Origin: Watersipora subatra
Taxonomy: Eukaryota; Bryozoa; Gymnolaemata; Cheilostomatida; Watersiporidae
DNA length: 64,000 nucleotides
Direction of reading: 5' to 3'
Assembly: GCF_963576615.1 (NCBI RefSeq)
Contig: NC_088710.1
Coordinates: 5,622,001 to 5,686,000, forward strand
Shown: one piece after another, positions 13,001 through 24,100 of the stretch
How positions within the stretch are numbered: position 1 is the first letter of the stretch
Layout: each line of letters opens with the position of its first letter
Notes under the pieces: model-generated
The model's input: only the letters and a program-made list of their open reading frames with translations
Told to the model about the DNA's origin: nothing
Database searches by the model: none
Made by a program: the position numbers and the translations under genes

Positions 13001-16000
13001 CTCACTAGGAGAGCAAAGTAGTCGCAGCTCCGCGACTAATGAGAATTCCTTTGGAGTAAAACGAACAAAAACCATGTTTTTTCTTTTGGCAAAGAAACTG
13101 TTCGAGTTAATGATGTTGAGGTTGAGTTATCTAAAGCAATTTATCATTTCGTGGGAACGAACCAAACAAATCCATTCGATTTAACAATGTGTTCGAGCAA
13201 TCCAAGGGCAAGTTATCCGTGTTTGACTGTATAGACATAAATGTACTTCTGCAGTTGCACTTTTATATTCATATCTGAACACCTCTGGCAAGAGCTTTTT
13301 ATATCCATCTTCTGCCTTTGTGTTTTTATATACGTTTAGGCACCTGCTGCAGGTGCTGTTTTATAACCCATATCTAGATAGCTGCTGTGGTTGCCCTTTT
13401 ATATTCATATTTAGACATCTGCTGCAGATGCCCTTTTATATCCAAATTTAGACTCCTGCTGCAGGCGCCCTTTTCTGTCTAGATTTAAACACCTACTGCA
13501 GGTGCCCATTCATATAACATATACCTAGTTCTTATAAGACTGTACAAGAACAATTGCTATTCTCATTTGCTGTAAGCAGCAGCCATTAGAGGATGCCTAA
13601 CAAAGAACACTGCGCGCAACTATCTTTAGACTGGATGTGAAAGTGACCATAAAATAGCAGATGACCAAAACGGTCTAACCCTACACACCTTTGTTGGTCA
13701 GTTTGTTTAGGAGGTTGTAATCCCAGAGCTTAGACCAACTTGAGAGATATCGTTTGGCCGAGAAGCCTGGTTTGTATTGTCTTTCATAGTACTTTTTAGA
13801 ACGACTGTGGACAAACCCGAGATATATGCCATCAGCATCCTCCTCATTGTACTTGAATGACTGTAACACACAATGTTGAACACAGTTTGTTATTCATGCT
13901 CTATGTAACACTTCGTGGCGGTTTAGCGTAGATTTTACTGCATCTACGCAGTGTGTCAAAGCTAGACAGTTTCTACTTACGGTACACAACCAGCTAGGCA
14001 CTTAGCGTCGACATGCATGTAGACATTCTTAGATAGATAATAGATAAGGTTGTGTCTATCAAGAAATAGAGCCAATTGTATGTGAATGCCATAGAGAAAA
14101 TACTCTTTAGGCATGTGGAGTCGGTAAAAAAGCCCACGGAGTGCCGGGACTTTTGGTGGAATGTTAACTGTATTGAGCAAATCCCAAAGCAGTCGCTCAA
14201 GGCTGGTTCACGTTATATCACAGTGTGCTGGTGTTCATTGTTGATTATGTGAACCGTAAACCGATGGCATCGACGAAGCAGCGCGGACACATTGGGAAAG
14301 TTTGTAGCTGTCAAACTTTCGTGATATTTTGCCGAACATCGATGACCGCCTGTACAATGTAAACCATGTCAGCGATAGCAATTCGCGATCCCTGATAGCG
14401 TGACTTATTTATTTCCATTTAAGATAGTTGCTGCGGGACTAGTATTCGATTCAAGCACAGGAAAACAAAGGGGTTTCTTCGCAAAAAATGAAAACACTAC
14501 GTCACGGAGTGTTCGCTGATGCAAACGCGAATGGGTATGTGATAGTGTGAGCATTGCTATCATCGATGATCACCGAAGTATTATGGCATCAATGCCGAGA
14601 TACGGCGATGTAGTGTGAACCATCCTTTAGGCATAGCTGCTTCTTTTCTCTAATAAAATGTACACTGAATACGGTGATGGTATACATGTAAGTGACCATG
14701 AGAATGTTATCCGTTAATGGTAGTAACAATGTGATTTACTAGTCTAATCTGTATGCAGGAAAGCTAAAGGAAAAACTTTCTGAAACACAAAAGGCTTTAG
14801 ATAAAATCTCATCAATCTACAGATAATTTTTGAATACAGGTCTATGACAATATCTGATCAAGTCAGTAGCACTAATACTGATGACAGGTGTTAAGCAAAT
14901 AAATTAAGATTATTCATATATGACAATTATATGTATTTAATTTAATGTGTTTCTGATGCCACTATAATCAATAAAAATAGAGATATTCAATGAAGACAAG
15001 GTATATGAATAAGACCTTAACACAAATATTAGACAACATGTCCCGTACGCAGAAATCCTATAAATACTAATATCATGTAAGTCTTTATTGGTGAAACCCT
15101 TGCATAGTATTGTAGCTCGATTTGCCAGCCGGCGGAAAATTGCTGATACACTTACAATAAATATTAATGAGTGAGTGATTTCATCTTTCTCTCACTAATC
15201 AATATCAAGGTTGAGGCCAGAAGACATCATGTCTTCTGGCCTCAACTCTCCTTCTGCGCTACTGAACTAGTCGATATTAGTGTGCAAACAATTTTTTTAA
15301 TAGAGCAAATCTTATACGCGTTACATTTTACACAAATAATGATAAGCATTTAGCCCAAGCACAACTTTTTAGCCTAAAACTAGTCATTCATATAACACTG
15401 TAAATATAGACCGTTTTTTACATACGCAAAGGTATTAAAACCGCGCTAAACAAAGAACCACTATTGGCCTAATACAGATATTAATTATTTTTATAGTGTT
15501 GCTTTCAAAGTTTTATCAAAAAACCCAAAAATCTTTGGAGTTGGATAACGGACTTTGATACGAACAGAAACAATTAAAAAATTAATTGTTATTGTTGATG
15601 TAACCGAGTCATTATTAGTACCATTTTGCGGAAAATTTTCTACTGATCCCTTGCTATTTTTGGTTCGTAAAGATCAAAGAATGTCAAAGTAGTGGTCAAA
15701 CGTTCGATTTAAGGGCGACTCCTATTTTTTAACCCTTCTCGTATAGTGGCGGTCAACTAGAAAAGGCGTTCAAATAAAGGTGGCACTCAATTAGAGGTGG
15801 TGTTCAAATAAAGGTGGCATTCAATTAAAGGTTCTACAGTATATTAAAGATATTTTATTGTATCTTCATCTTAGAAATGTGTAAATGGATGTGCAGGTTC
15901 AGCAGTGCAGACAAACCTAATTAAGAATAGTAATATAGATACGATGGTTAACTTACTACTCTAGTTTAGACTAGATAGAGTTTAACCTAACTTAGCTTAC

Positions 16001-19000
16001 AGATTCGATATTCTTTTTATAAGTAGCAGATTATCATACCTTTATGTTCTAAAGTAACTCTAAGATTAAACATAGATAAAACTCGGAGCCACAAAATAAC
16101 TGCACTAATAGTAATAAAATGAGTAACTGTAGAAACTTAACTGGAAAGTCAGATTTTAGTTCTGAGCGACAAATCTGTTTCGCGGCGTCGCTTGTTAAAT
16201 GTTTTCATTGTCTATGTTTGGTCTATGTTTATGCTAGATATTCGTATGCTTATACATTTTATTTTCACCAGCCATTGAACTGACACTTTTAATATATTGT
16301 TTGTGAAACTCTAATCAACAATTATTTCAGGTTTAGTGTAAAATATTAGTTGAATTTTTACAATATACATGCTGGAGAATTTATATGTTGATATGACGGT
16401 AAGTAGAGGCTTGACTAGATTAAATTTATAATATATCAATACATAAATACAAAAGGTTGGCCATTAACTGCCAAACAAATTCCTTGAAGCCTGCATCTGA
16501 TCTTTAAAAGATAAACAGGCTACATTCATTCTAACCAGAAATAATCGGGACTAAGACCAGAACTAACACATATTTATTAGACTGAGGTCTTAAAACTATA
16601 TTTGCTATTGCATAGAACTACTCGCTATAGCATTCATATAACACATAAACTAGTAAAATCTAGGTGTAGATCTTGGCGCCCAACTAGTTAAAGACAGGCC
16701 TTCCACTCAGTGCCACACAAAGTACAATAGAATAAGAGCTCTAGTTACACAACTACCATAGAACTATAATAACTACAGCACACATAGAACAATAGATGCG
16801 TAATCAATAAGTTATATTAATTACTATGAGCCTATTGATTGTAGGTGACAAACAATCTCGCTACGCAAACCTTGGACGCTCCGTATGCCAATATTGATTT
16901 AGCCAAGTCATCTACAGTACGCAGCTCTGGACCACTGACGTGTTGTTTTTCTGAATTATGCTGCCCAGAGAGTTGTTTGTTGGCGAAGTCCTCAGAAAAA
17001 AGAAGCAGGGCCCCTTTTCTAGTGGTGAATGTTTTGGGCAGATAAACCTTGGACAAAGCCTACAATCAGGGAACTCACTCTATATTTTTATAACTTTACT
17101 GCATCGCTGTATAGCAAGATGAAAACAGCTTTGCCTCATATTTAAAAAACACCACTTTACTTTGTAAAACTTAGCTGGTCTCAACCCTAATACATGTATA
17201 TCCAAAGCTCGTACCTACAAGTTATGAGCTTGAATGCACTTTCAAACAAAAGCAATTTACAGAGCTTCGTACAGATTTAAAAAGATCAAAGACTAATCGA
17301 ATTTCTAAACTATTTGTAGTTAGCCTCTGGTGTTAGTGCTGCCGGTGTAATGTCAAATGTTACAGAATTACATCGGATCGCTGACTACCAGACAGATTGC
17401 CAAATGTCTAATTAAAGGAACAAGAAAGTAAAGGACCTTAGTCTTGATAACAAGATGCCTATTGAAAGTACAAGAGCATACTTGCTTGTTAGCCTAATTT
17501 CTTCTTAAAAGGTACTGGAAACTTACTTTACAAAGCGAGGACATTCATACAATCTAGTGTGTCACCAACTTATGTAGAGCTTCCACAACATGTTGCCTAC
17601 AGTTACTAATGAGAAGAAAGCAGCGGCAGTGATGTGCCAATGATGTTTTAGTAGGCAGTATTAGAACAGATAAAGTGGTAAGCATGATCCCTTCTGACTA
17701 GCTGAGTGAAAGGTGCATACATGTATGTGTTGGAGAACTCTATTACTACCTACTGAGATCTCTATCAAAAATCCTACTATTTTTAATTAGCCAATATTCA
17801 AACCATTCTCAACTCAAGCCACAGTAAACTGATAAAACAAACTTATTGTGTTTATTTCCTACTAACAATTTAAAGTCAAAGAAAATCATTTGTTTTTCTT
17901 TAAAACAAGGAATGTGCAGCTCAATTGAAGACTTATCATTGAGGATTGTTTGCTCTCCTGGATAACACCGATGACCTCTTGCAAGACTCTGACCTCTAAT
18001 TACATTCTGGGTTTGAAGACCTCTCGACTTGAATGGCCTCTTCACAATAACCAACAGATAACTAATAGTCTGCACTGAATTAGCTCACAATGGTTAACTT
18101 CTGGTAAAGGCTGTTACTGGCCTTAGATATGAACTTATAGTTGTTTAGGTGTTATAGGTGTAAACTGCAGATGCCACAATTTGGTATTTGTTGCAGCTGA
18201 ACTAAATTATCACTAGAAACCAAGGTTACTATCTTTTGAACTAAGGCTACTATCATTATGAACCAAGGCTACTATCATTATGAGCCAAAGCTACTATTAT
18301 TATTAACCAAGGCTACTATCATTATGAACTAAGGCTACTATCATTAATAACCAAGGCTACTATTAGTATGAACTAAGGCTACTATATTACAAGCTAAGGA
18401 TACTATGTTATGAACTAAGGCCACTATTATTATAAACTAAGACTACTAGATAAAACTTACTGAGTCATGAGAAGCCACCGGATAGTTCTTGCTTCTGTGT
18501 GTGTCCGAGCCTGGCAAGTGCTGTTTTGACGTTTCATCTTCTTTAAGATGGTGAAACTGGGGAACATTGGAAGACTGAATTGGTGGAAGGATAGCTGGAA
18601 CATTCCAAACTCTCCTTGTATCGTCTAACCAGTTATTATAGTCCTGAGGAACACAGATAGAACATGATAAAACTATTTAGACTTGACATATGAGTAATTT
18701 GGGTGCCGCTAAAAAGAACCATATTGTAAGGTAGCCCCAAAATAAATCATTGATTCCATCGGTATTATGTTATCTGAGCCAGAAACACAACAAATAGCCT
18801 GGGCACCTTAACGTGGCTAAGAGTCATGGGAGCCTCAAACCTGAACAATGATGATACAGAGAAACCAGAAATTAATGAAGGTATAGGAGGAAATTAGAAC
18901 AGAAGCTACAATTGTTAGTCAGCAAAGAGGAAGAAAATCTATGACATGCATAATCTGTGTAACAATCCTTGGATTAAAGAATAAAATATATTAATATTTC

Positions 19001-19277
19001 TTACTTGCAGACTCAAAACGTCAACTTCACAAAAAAATATTTACTTTTGTCAGTATTGGCCGGTGAAGCAAAGTTATGAATAAATAGAATCAAAGATTAG
19101 ATATAAGTAACACAATTCACGTGATTGGCTATGTAAAAGAGTTTTCCTAGTTGAAACTGTTTTACAAGACAATACCTCTGGCTCTAGCTTCACTTCAATC
19201 TTCTCATGGTTGCCAAGTTGCACTTCTCCGACACCTCTACTCAAGAGGGACAAGTTTGTCACTTGGGTAGCACTCAT
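1004..19277 (-). CDS. KIAA2012: KIAA2012 ortholog, uncharacterised conserved protein (12 coding exons, 773 aa)
   Basis: Coding exons, from the 5' end (high to low coordinates): 19176-19277, 18461-18643, 16871-17059, 13689-13860, 11896-12069, 11181-11365, 8910-9065, 8563-8659, 6869-7036, 4980-5108, 3737-3907, 1004-1599. Every junction is GT-AG and reading phase is kept throughout (2322 nt including stop). Conserved blocks match what I recall of vertebrate KIAA2012: LSLLSRG then KLEPEDYNNW (residues about 9-39), LPKTFTTRKGALLLFSEDFA (about 101-121), ILAYG (about 151), GFSAKRYL (about 190) and DVSGIPLPYRILRQW (about 230). The second half (residues about 390-773) is Ser/Thr-rich and poorly conserved; a KILPPI motif is in exon 9. 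Vertebrate copies are longer and have a charged C-terminal tail that is not seen here. Molecular function is unknown. Identity rests on memory, not on a database search. The ATG at 19277 is the only one in frame in its exon. Confidence 0.82.
5248..5680 (-). mobile_element. tRNA-derived SINE-like element, family 1
   Basis: Read on the minus strand, it opens with ATGAATTCCCAGTCTTG and GGGTAATAAAA, has a tRNA-like middle with a box-B-like GAGTTCAAATCC preceded by GTAATGGATAGTACG, and ends with AAATCTC and TATATA. The same order occurs at 33432-33900 and 36104-36500 on the plus strand. It sits in a KIAA2012-like gene intron. Confidence 0.6.
5880..5908. repeat. Perfect 12-bp-arm hairpin
   Basis: TTTGTAATTCAC and GTGAATTACAAA around the loop CGAAA. 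Intronic, function unknown. Confidence 0.75.
9571..9872 (-). mobile_element. SINE-like element, family 1 (head truncated)
   Basis: It shares the TATATAAATCTCAG tail, the tRNA-like middle (AGCCCACTACACAGCC on plus) and the AGTAAATATTTAGACTA segment with the copy at 5248-5680, but lacks the conserved head. Confidence 0.55.
10735..10890 (+). repeat. Dispersed repeat, copy 1
   Basis: About 150 bp shared with 19460-19620: TTGGTGTATTGAGAG, TGCATCTGTTAAT, GTTTGTCACA and CTCTACTGT appear in the same order and spacing. Just upstream CTATTTCCAACTGG is repeated (10684-10722). Confidence 0.5.
12272..13229. mobile_element. TIR DNA transposon (pogo/Tigger-like, non-autonomous) with TA target duplication
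   Basis: The left end is CAGTCAAACATGGATAAT (from 12272). The right end, reverse complemented, is CAGTCAAACACGGATAAC (to 13229). TA flanks both ends (12270-12271 and 13230-13231). The TIR form and the TA target fit the Tc1/mariner superfamily, pogo/Tigger branch. No transposase reading frame is seen. The element interrupts the 41-bp tandem array and carries another inverted-repeat element inside. Confidence 0.75.
12480..12765. mobile_element. Fold-back MITE (family A) nested in the TIR transposon
   Basis: Left half ATCACTTGAGATTTGTTAG then GTGACTGCCAGGAC; the right half is its inverse (GTCCTGGCAGTCAC then ATATCAAGTAATAG). The inner arms around TTTGATCGCGGTTAAA and TTTAACCGAGATCAA also pair. 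Relatives lie at 27940-28080 and 48800-49275. Confidence 0.65.
14199..14638. mobile_element. Putative TIR element, about 440 bp
   Basis: Left end AAGGCTGGTTCACGTTATAT; right end reverse complemented AAAGGATGGTTCACACTACA. There is no reading frame of note. The target duplication is unclear. It lies in the intron between KIAA2012-like exons 3 and 4. Confidence 0.45.
15210..15246. repeat. Perfect 18-bp-arm hairpin with a 1-nt loop
   Basis: GTTGAGGCCAGAAGACAT (15210-15227) and its exact inverse (15229-15246) around a single C. It is isolated in the intron between KIAA2012-like exons 3 and 4. Confidence 0.85.
15740..15845. repeat. Short direct repeats resembling a transposon terminus
   Basis: Copies of TTCAAATAAAGGTGGCA and TCAATTAGAGGTGG alternate and run up to GGTTCTACAGTATA. 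Such subterminal repeats next to a CTGTAGAACC end are typical of TIR element ends. The opposite end was not found. Confidence 0.35.
18222..18450. repeat. 22-bp minisatellite, about 10 copies, next to a splice donor
   Basis: Unit AACYAAGGCTACTATCATTATG, diverged. It begins about 10 nt past the donor of KIAA2012-like exon 2 (donor at 18459-18460, minus strand). Confidence 0.8.
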
Positions 19278-19340
19278 TACGCTAAACAACCAGATTTCCT
19301 TAAGAAGTGTACCATACTAAATTCAAATGAATCGTTCACT
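19278..19340 (-). other. 5' UTR part of KIAA2012-like coding exon 1, with upstream 3' splice site
   Basis: On the minus strand a strong acceptor (pyrimidine tract followed by TTTTTGCAG) lies just above 19340. This implies that the exon with the start codon begins at 19340 and that an untranslated first exon lies further upstream, towards 20 kb. Confidence 0.5.
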
Positions 19341-19459
19341 CTGCAAAAAGAGTAAATGTTAGTTTTGCAAATAAGATGAATGTGAATGGTAAAATTGAAG
19401 CAGATAACTTTATAAAAACACACGCATCTGGTTTTTCATGATTCATTAAGCATATCACA

Positions 19460-19620
19460 AAGGTTGCATTGAGATCTTGGTGTATTGAGAGCTTCAGTAT
19501 GAACTTCAATACAAAATAATTGCATCTGTTAATGTATTAAACAGAATCGTTTGTCACACTAAAATTGGCATACGCTCTGCACTGTCTCTACTGTGATTGT
19601 GAATAGTCTGGTATACAGCA
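19460..19620 (+). repeat. Dispersed repeat, copy 2
   Basis: Same block order as 10735-10890. It lies upstream of the KIAA2012-like coding exon 1, in its presumed 5' UTR intron. Confidence 0.5.
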
Positions 19621-20189
19621 CAGCAAACATAATTTGTACTAAAGCATTATACTTTAATTATCTTAATATTTGAAAGCATTTTAAAAACAATATTTTCCGC
19701 AAACTGCGATATGGACAAAAGTACTAAATATAATAAATTATACAAGTGAAAATACACGAAAGACACACATAAACTATGTAATCCTGAAACAAAATTTTAT
19801 CGTCCCACATGTTTACATATCTCCACTAACTCAGCGGGTAACTTATTCAATTGATAACAATGCATAGCTATCCAGCTTCTAGGTCGTATAACGCATTAAA
19901 ACATATAGATCTACTAAATCATGTAAACCCTATGAAATTAGGTATTGCGACACCATAACATTGCAACTATTGAGATGACAACAGTTGACAGCAATTTATT
20001 TTTTTAACAAATTAATGCAGGTAAGGAATTAAAAAAACGAAGCTATAAAAACGATACAAAGCACCTAAACGTAATGTACTTTTGAGAGATCACATGGAAC
20101 GTAGCTAAGTAACGTGACCACAAACTGAATTTCCACAGTTAAGAATTCGATGGAGAAGCATGTACGGAGAGTGAAGAGATCAAAAGCGG

Positions 20190-20310
20190 AAACTTTAATA
20201 CGCATGCGTGTGCTTCATATTTCCAAGTTACGAAGCGCTGAACAAAAGTTAACTGATGGCTATGTAGCTACACCAAATCTATAAAGAAAACGCTGTTTCT
20301 AAAGCGACAA
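20190..20310. promoter_or_regulatory. Candidate bidirectional promoter core between the KIAA2012-like gene and RPGRIP1L
   Basis: This is a relatively CpG-containing patch in an otherwise AT-rich spacer. It holds the palindrome ACGCATGCGT (20200-20209, NRF1-like) and GTTTCTAAAGCGAC (20295-20308), which fits the degenerate RFX X-box pattern RYYNYY-N1-3-RRNRAC. RFX sites are known to drive ciliary genes. The X-box pattern is loose enough to occur by chance, so the assignment is tentative. Confidence 0.3.
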
Positions 20311-20590
20311 GGTTTGGTTCAGCATAGAAAAATAATACCAAAGAATGAATAGTAAAAAATTTAGCAAAAACTCGATTAATTTTTTTTACAAGTTTCCTTA
20401 TTTTGTATTTATTATATAGCCTTCGCTTCATGCGATTCAACTCGCACAATTTGTTAGTTTTGCATGCAATTTAACTGGTCTGTAAGTCGTTATAATGCTA
20501 ATGTTCACTACAAGCATTGGACGAAATTGCTTTTTCGACACCTGCACTGTTCTGGTGGTCAATCAAAGATTGACTTTTATCACTAAAACC

Positions 20591-20636
20591 AATGATATAC
20601 AGCCTCCCAGCATGGGGGGGGGGGCTGTATATCATT
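20591..20636. repeat. Hairpin with 14-bp arms and an 11-G run in the loop
   Basis: The arms AATGATATACAGCC (20591-20604) and GGCTGTATATCATT (20623-20636) are perfect inverted repeats. The loop includes eleven consecutive G (20614-20624), running into the right arm. It sits in the divergent intergenic region. Confidence 0.8.
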
Positions 20637-21131
20637 GCTAAAACTCTCAATGTATGAAGCCGGTTAATGCATTTTCACCAATGTCGAATAGAAAACTAGG
20701 CGAAGCAGGCTGGGTCGTTTGTAGCGTTAGTAACTAGTGCTTATAACATAATGCACTTTTTATTGGTTTTCATGTTGCACAACAGTTGCCTACTGTCAAT
20801 TTTATTAGGTTTGCAATGTAAGTGAAAACCGAGAAACTACAAATGCACTTATTATTTTTCAAAAAATTGTGTAACATTTTTTGCAGAGCTTGTAGGTTTA
20901 TACTTGAAATGATAATAGGCAGTTGATATTTTTGATATGTCACATGCGTTTAATAACTATGATAATATTTGCTAGCTGGTCATTTCTAGTTTTATCGCTG
21001 CTCAAATTGTTACACTGAAATTCAAAAAGGTATTTCCATTGTTACTGTAATGCAATTTTGCACACATTCTAGCCTGCACTGTAGCCATTCTATATTATTA
21101 ATGAAATATAATTTTCACTGTAAAATTACAG

Positions 21132-21146
21132 GCGACGAAAAGAACA
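21132..21146 (+). other. RPGRIP1L 5' UTR segment after a 3' splice site
   Basis: TTACAG ends at 21131 and is followed after 15 nt by the start codon in the context AACAATGG. A non-coding first exon is therefore expected upstream. Confidence 0.5.
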
Positions 21147-24100
21147 ATGGATAGTTACCCTGTGCCAGATAAAAGTGGGCCATCTCGGCCTAAGAGACAG
21201 GCAACTTCTAACACCCTCTACAATGTTGGTACGGCATTTTTCTGCACTTGAACACACTATTGTAGGAATCCCATATGACAACTTATTGTAGTTATTACCC
21301 CAGACTGTAGGAATCCCATATGACAACTTATTGTAGTTATTACTCCAGACTGTAGGAATCCCATATGACAACTTATTGTAGTTATTAATCCAGTTACTCT
21401 ATTACAACTTTTGGAGATTTAAACCACTTTCCTGCTGCACCAGTATTTGGCTCTCAACTGTTGCTCATCTTGGTATCTATTGGTAAGTCTGACCCTAGTT
21501 TTAGTACTGCATCACTATATGTGACTTTTTATTGTCTGAAGTTTGACAACTCCTTAGTATAAACTATCTGGTAATATTGAGTTCTGCATGGTGCAGAAGG
21601 TTATGCACTGTTTGGCCTCATTTAATATTAAATATTTTTACCTAATTAAAAACGTCGGTAATTTTCTGATTTATTTATACCAATGAGAAGATCGTCTAAA
21701 ACTGGAACACAAATCATTGGACTTTTGATTGATAAGTTTCTGATTGGCTGATACTTGAAAGATTTTTAGTTTGACTGGCTAATCTGGTTTTCATCAAAAT
21801 CTGTTTGATAATTGGCTAGGGTACACATAGTTCAACCATAGCTTTACAGCTTGGTCAGTAAACTCTGATCTTTTTGTGTAATCAGTAGACTCTGTGCTTC
21901 ATTAGAAATAAAAACAAAAGAGTCTACTCTCTTTTACAGTATGGGTGTCTTAAATTAGTTGAAGGCTACTGAAAATCGGTGCAGAAATTAGTCTAATTTT
22001 TATAGATTGTTCCGATGCAAATCTTTTCATTTCCTACTTCAATCACAGACTTGATGTGCTCGTCTTTATAATGCTTTAGATCAAGTGGAGCAGCAGGCGA
22101 TTAGAGACCGGCAGCAGATAAGCCGATGGGATAGAGATAGTCTTGAGGATAAGTACTTGAAGCTTCAAGAGGACAACCTTCTTCTTAAGAGACACTCTCG
22201 CAAGCAGGAAGAGAAACTAAAAAGGTGACTCAGACATAGAGATAGCATTCTGTTTTTCTTTATTCCATCTATAGGTATATGTCTATGAACAACATCAAGC
22301 AGAATCTTATTAACTGCCAGCAAGAATCAACTGTGAAAGCAAGTTTCATTTTATTCCTAGAGGTCACATATCCTGTGCGTGTTGTCTTAGTTGAATTAAC
22401 CAACAGTTTTGTCTTACCTGTAGGTTTGCAGTGAAGCTGGTAAAACTGAACACGGACAAGAGAAAAGCTGAGGCAGCAGGTGTGTCAGCGATATTTATAT
22501 GGTTCTGTGTTCTCTATTCTTTATTTTCTTTTAAGATTTGATCAGCTTTTGTTTTTACCCTAGCAGCTGGTAGGAAGCCAAAATTGGTAGAAGTTAAAAT
22601 AAAATATCATCGGTCAGTTGCTATGGTTACAGCAGCAGTGTACTAATAGTGACATCTGTTTTGTATCACTAGTACACTGGCGGTCCCGTGCGCCGTGAGA
22701 GATCGTCATGTGTAATAATTATGTGCACAGTTATTCTATGATGCAGCAAGGTGGTGTGGTGGTAGCGCGCTTGTCATCAACTCTGAATATCATGTGTTCA
22801 ATTCACGTGCGGTGCAATCATTTTGTGTAATACTCTTGGCACATGGCTCTTATTATAGTAAAAATCTGTCGCCTGAATAGCATTATTATAGATCTATTTT
22901 AGGTAGAAATATGGTGAATAATGGCATTGTCTATTTTGATAAGATATTTTTTCTTAAACGAAATATGTAATTTTGCGCCTAATGCCACCCGTGACTCCCC
23001 TACCAATTGAGGCAGACTTATATCATGAAGGAAAGTAATTGTAGTACAACCTGCAGTGCCTGTCAGTGTGGTTCCTTCGATTGTTGACTTGAAAACTATG
23101 CTGCTGTAATACTGCAAAATAAGACTGTCTTGTGATGAATAGATTTTGTGGCAGTAATTTTGAAATTTTTAGTATGCAGTTTGTTTCCTAGTTTTGCGAT
23201 CATTTATGGATCTATATAGGCTTGGTTTGTCACTCTGGAAGAACTGAACAGAACTGATGCTGTTGGATACCTCTATAACTCTCAATGCTTCTATTTATTA
23301 TACCAAACCTTATATTAACTTTTAGTTTTGAACCAATAGAGTTTTGTTAGCATCCAAAATTTCAACTCAAATTCCTTCAAACTACAGACCTTAAATTATG
23401 GGCTCCTATCGTGCACTCATTTTAAACAAGATAAAGTTTCTGTAGCAGTTCAAAGCACTGCACCATGGAGCCTTTTCTGTTCTTAGACTGCTGCTCGGAT
23501 GCCTCGGATTCAAATCAAAAACTTATGGTTTTATAAACTCAGCTGATTGTTTTAACTATAGGTAAAATTCTTTTCAAACGAAAGTTGTTTTATATCTAAA
23601 ACTATCTTTCTAACCAGCGGCAGCATCTGGAGTGACCAAAAAGCCGCTAAGAGATGTCACGTCGTATGAAGACCAGATAGAGAAGCTGACGATACAGCTA
23701 CACAATGCGGAGACAGAGAAGGCCGCCCTGAGTCGTAATGTTCATCTCCTGCAGAGCCAACTCGACATCTCTGGGCACAAGCCTCTTGTCACCACTGATG
23801 TGCAGTCTCGCATAGACACAGTAAGTTGGCATGTGCGAGATTATAATGGGTGCGAAGTGTTGTTATGCAAGGTCTGTGTCAGCAAAACTGTAATTTTACA
23901 GACTTTCCAATGCTCTGCCGTGCGTGTCAGCCATATGGTTGTATAGTAAAGGCTATCTTTACAACTCTGACCAACTTGTCATTGACCAGTGCTTTTAAAT
24001 TATTATTATCAAACATCACATGGTTTTTAGTTCCCAATATTGGCTGCATTCCCAAGGACATTCTAGTATTCGAATGTTTCTAAATTTCAATTGTCTGCAT

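Larger units (their letters stand above)
12148..13530 (+). repeat. Diverged 41-bp tandem array, split by the TIR transposon
   Basis: The unit is roughly CTGCTGCAGGTGCCCTTTTA followed by TATCCATATTTAGACAC. About two units lie at 12148-12240 and six or seven at 13240-13530, with the 958-bp transposon between them. Confidence 0.65.
19341..21131. other. Divergent intergenic region with presumed untranslated first exons
   Basis: No coding exon is seen. The ATGs of the KIAA2012-like gene (19277, minus) and RPGRIP1L (21147, plus) are about 1.87 kb apart and both genes show a 3' splice site upstream of the ATG (near 19341 minus and 21131 plus). The region must therefore contain both untranslated first exons and the promoters. 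Plausible plus-strand donors are GTAAGT at 20482 and at 20818. Confidence 0.5.

Noticed and set aside
19278-19289. Longer N-terminus for the KIAA2012-like protein starting upstream of 19277
   Set aside because: The extension relies on a TTG codon; the first ATG in frame is at 19277, and the conserved LSLLSRG block follows it closely.
22275-22338. Possible extra RPGRIP1L exon ([15 protein letters not shown]) between exons 2 and 3, with an AG acceptor and a GCAAGT donor
   Set aside because: Its exit phase does not fit any following exon, and the conserved [14 protein letters not shown] join is obtained only when it is skipped.
22566-22610. AG-flanked open stretch after RPGRIP1L exon 3 ([13 protein letters not shown])
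   Set aside because: No good donor and no conservation; exon 3 joins exon 4 at 23618 directly in phase.
22738-22806. tRNA gene in the box A/box B-like stretch
   Set aside because: Cloverleaf pairing is not maintained and a sister copy at 54610 shows it is part of a SINE-like element.
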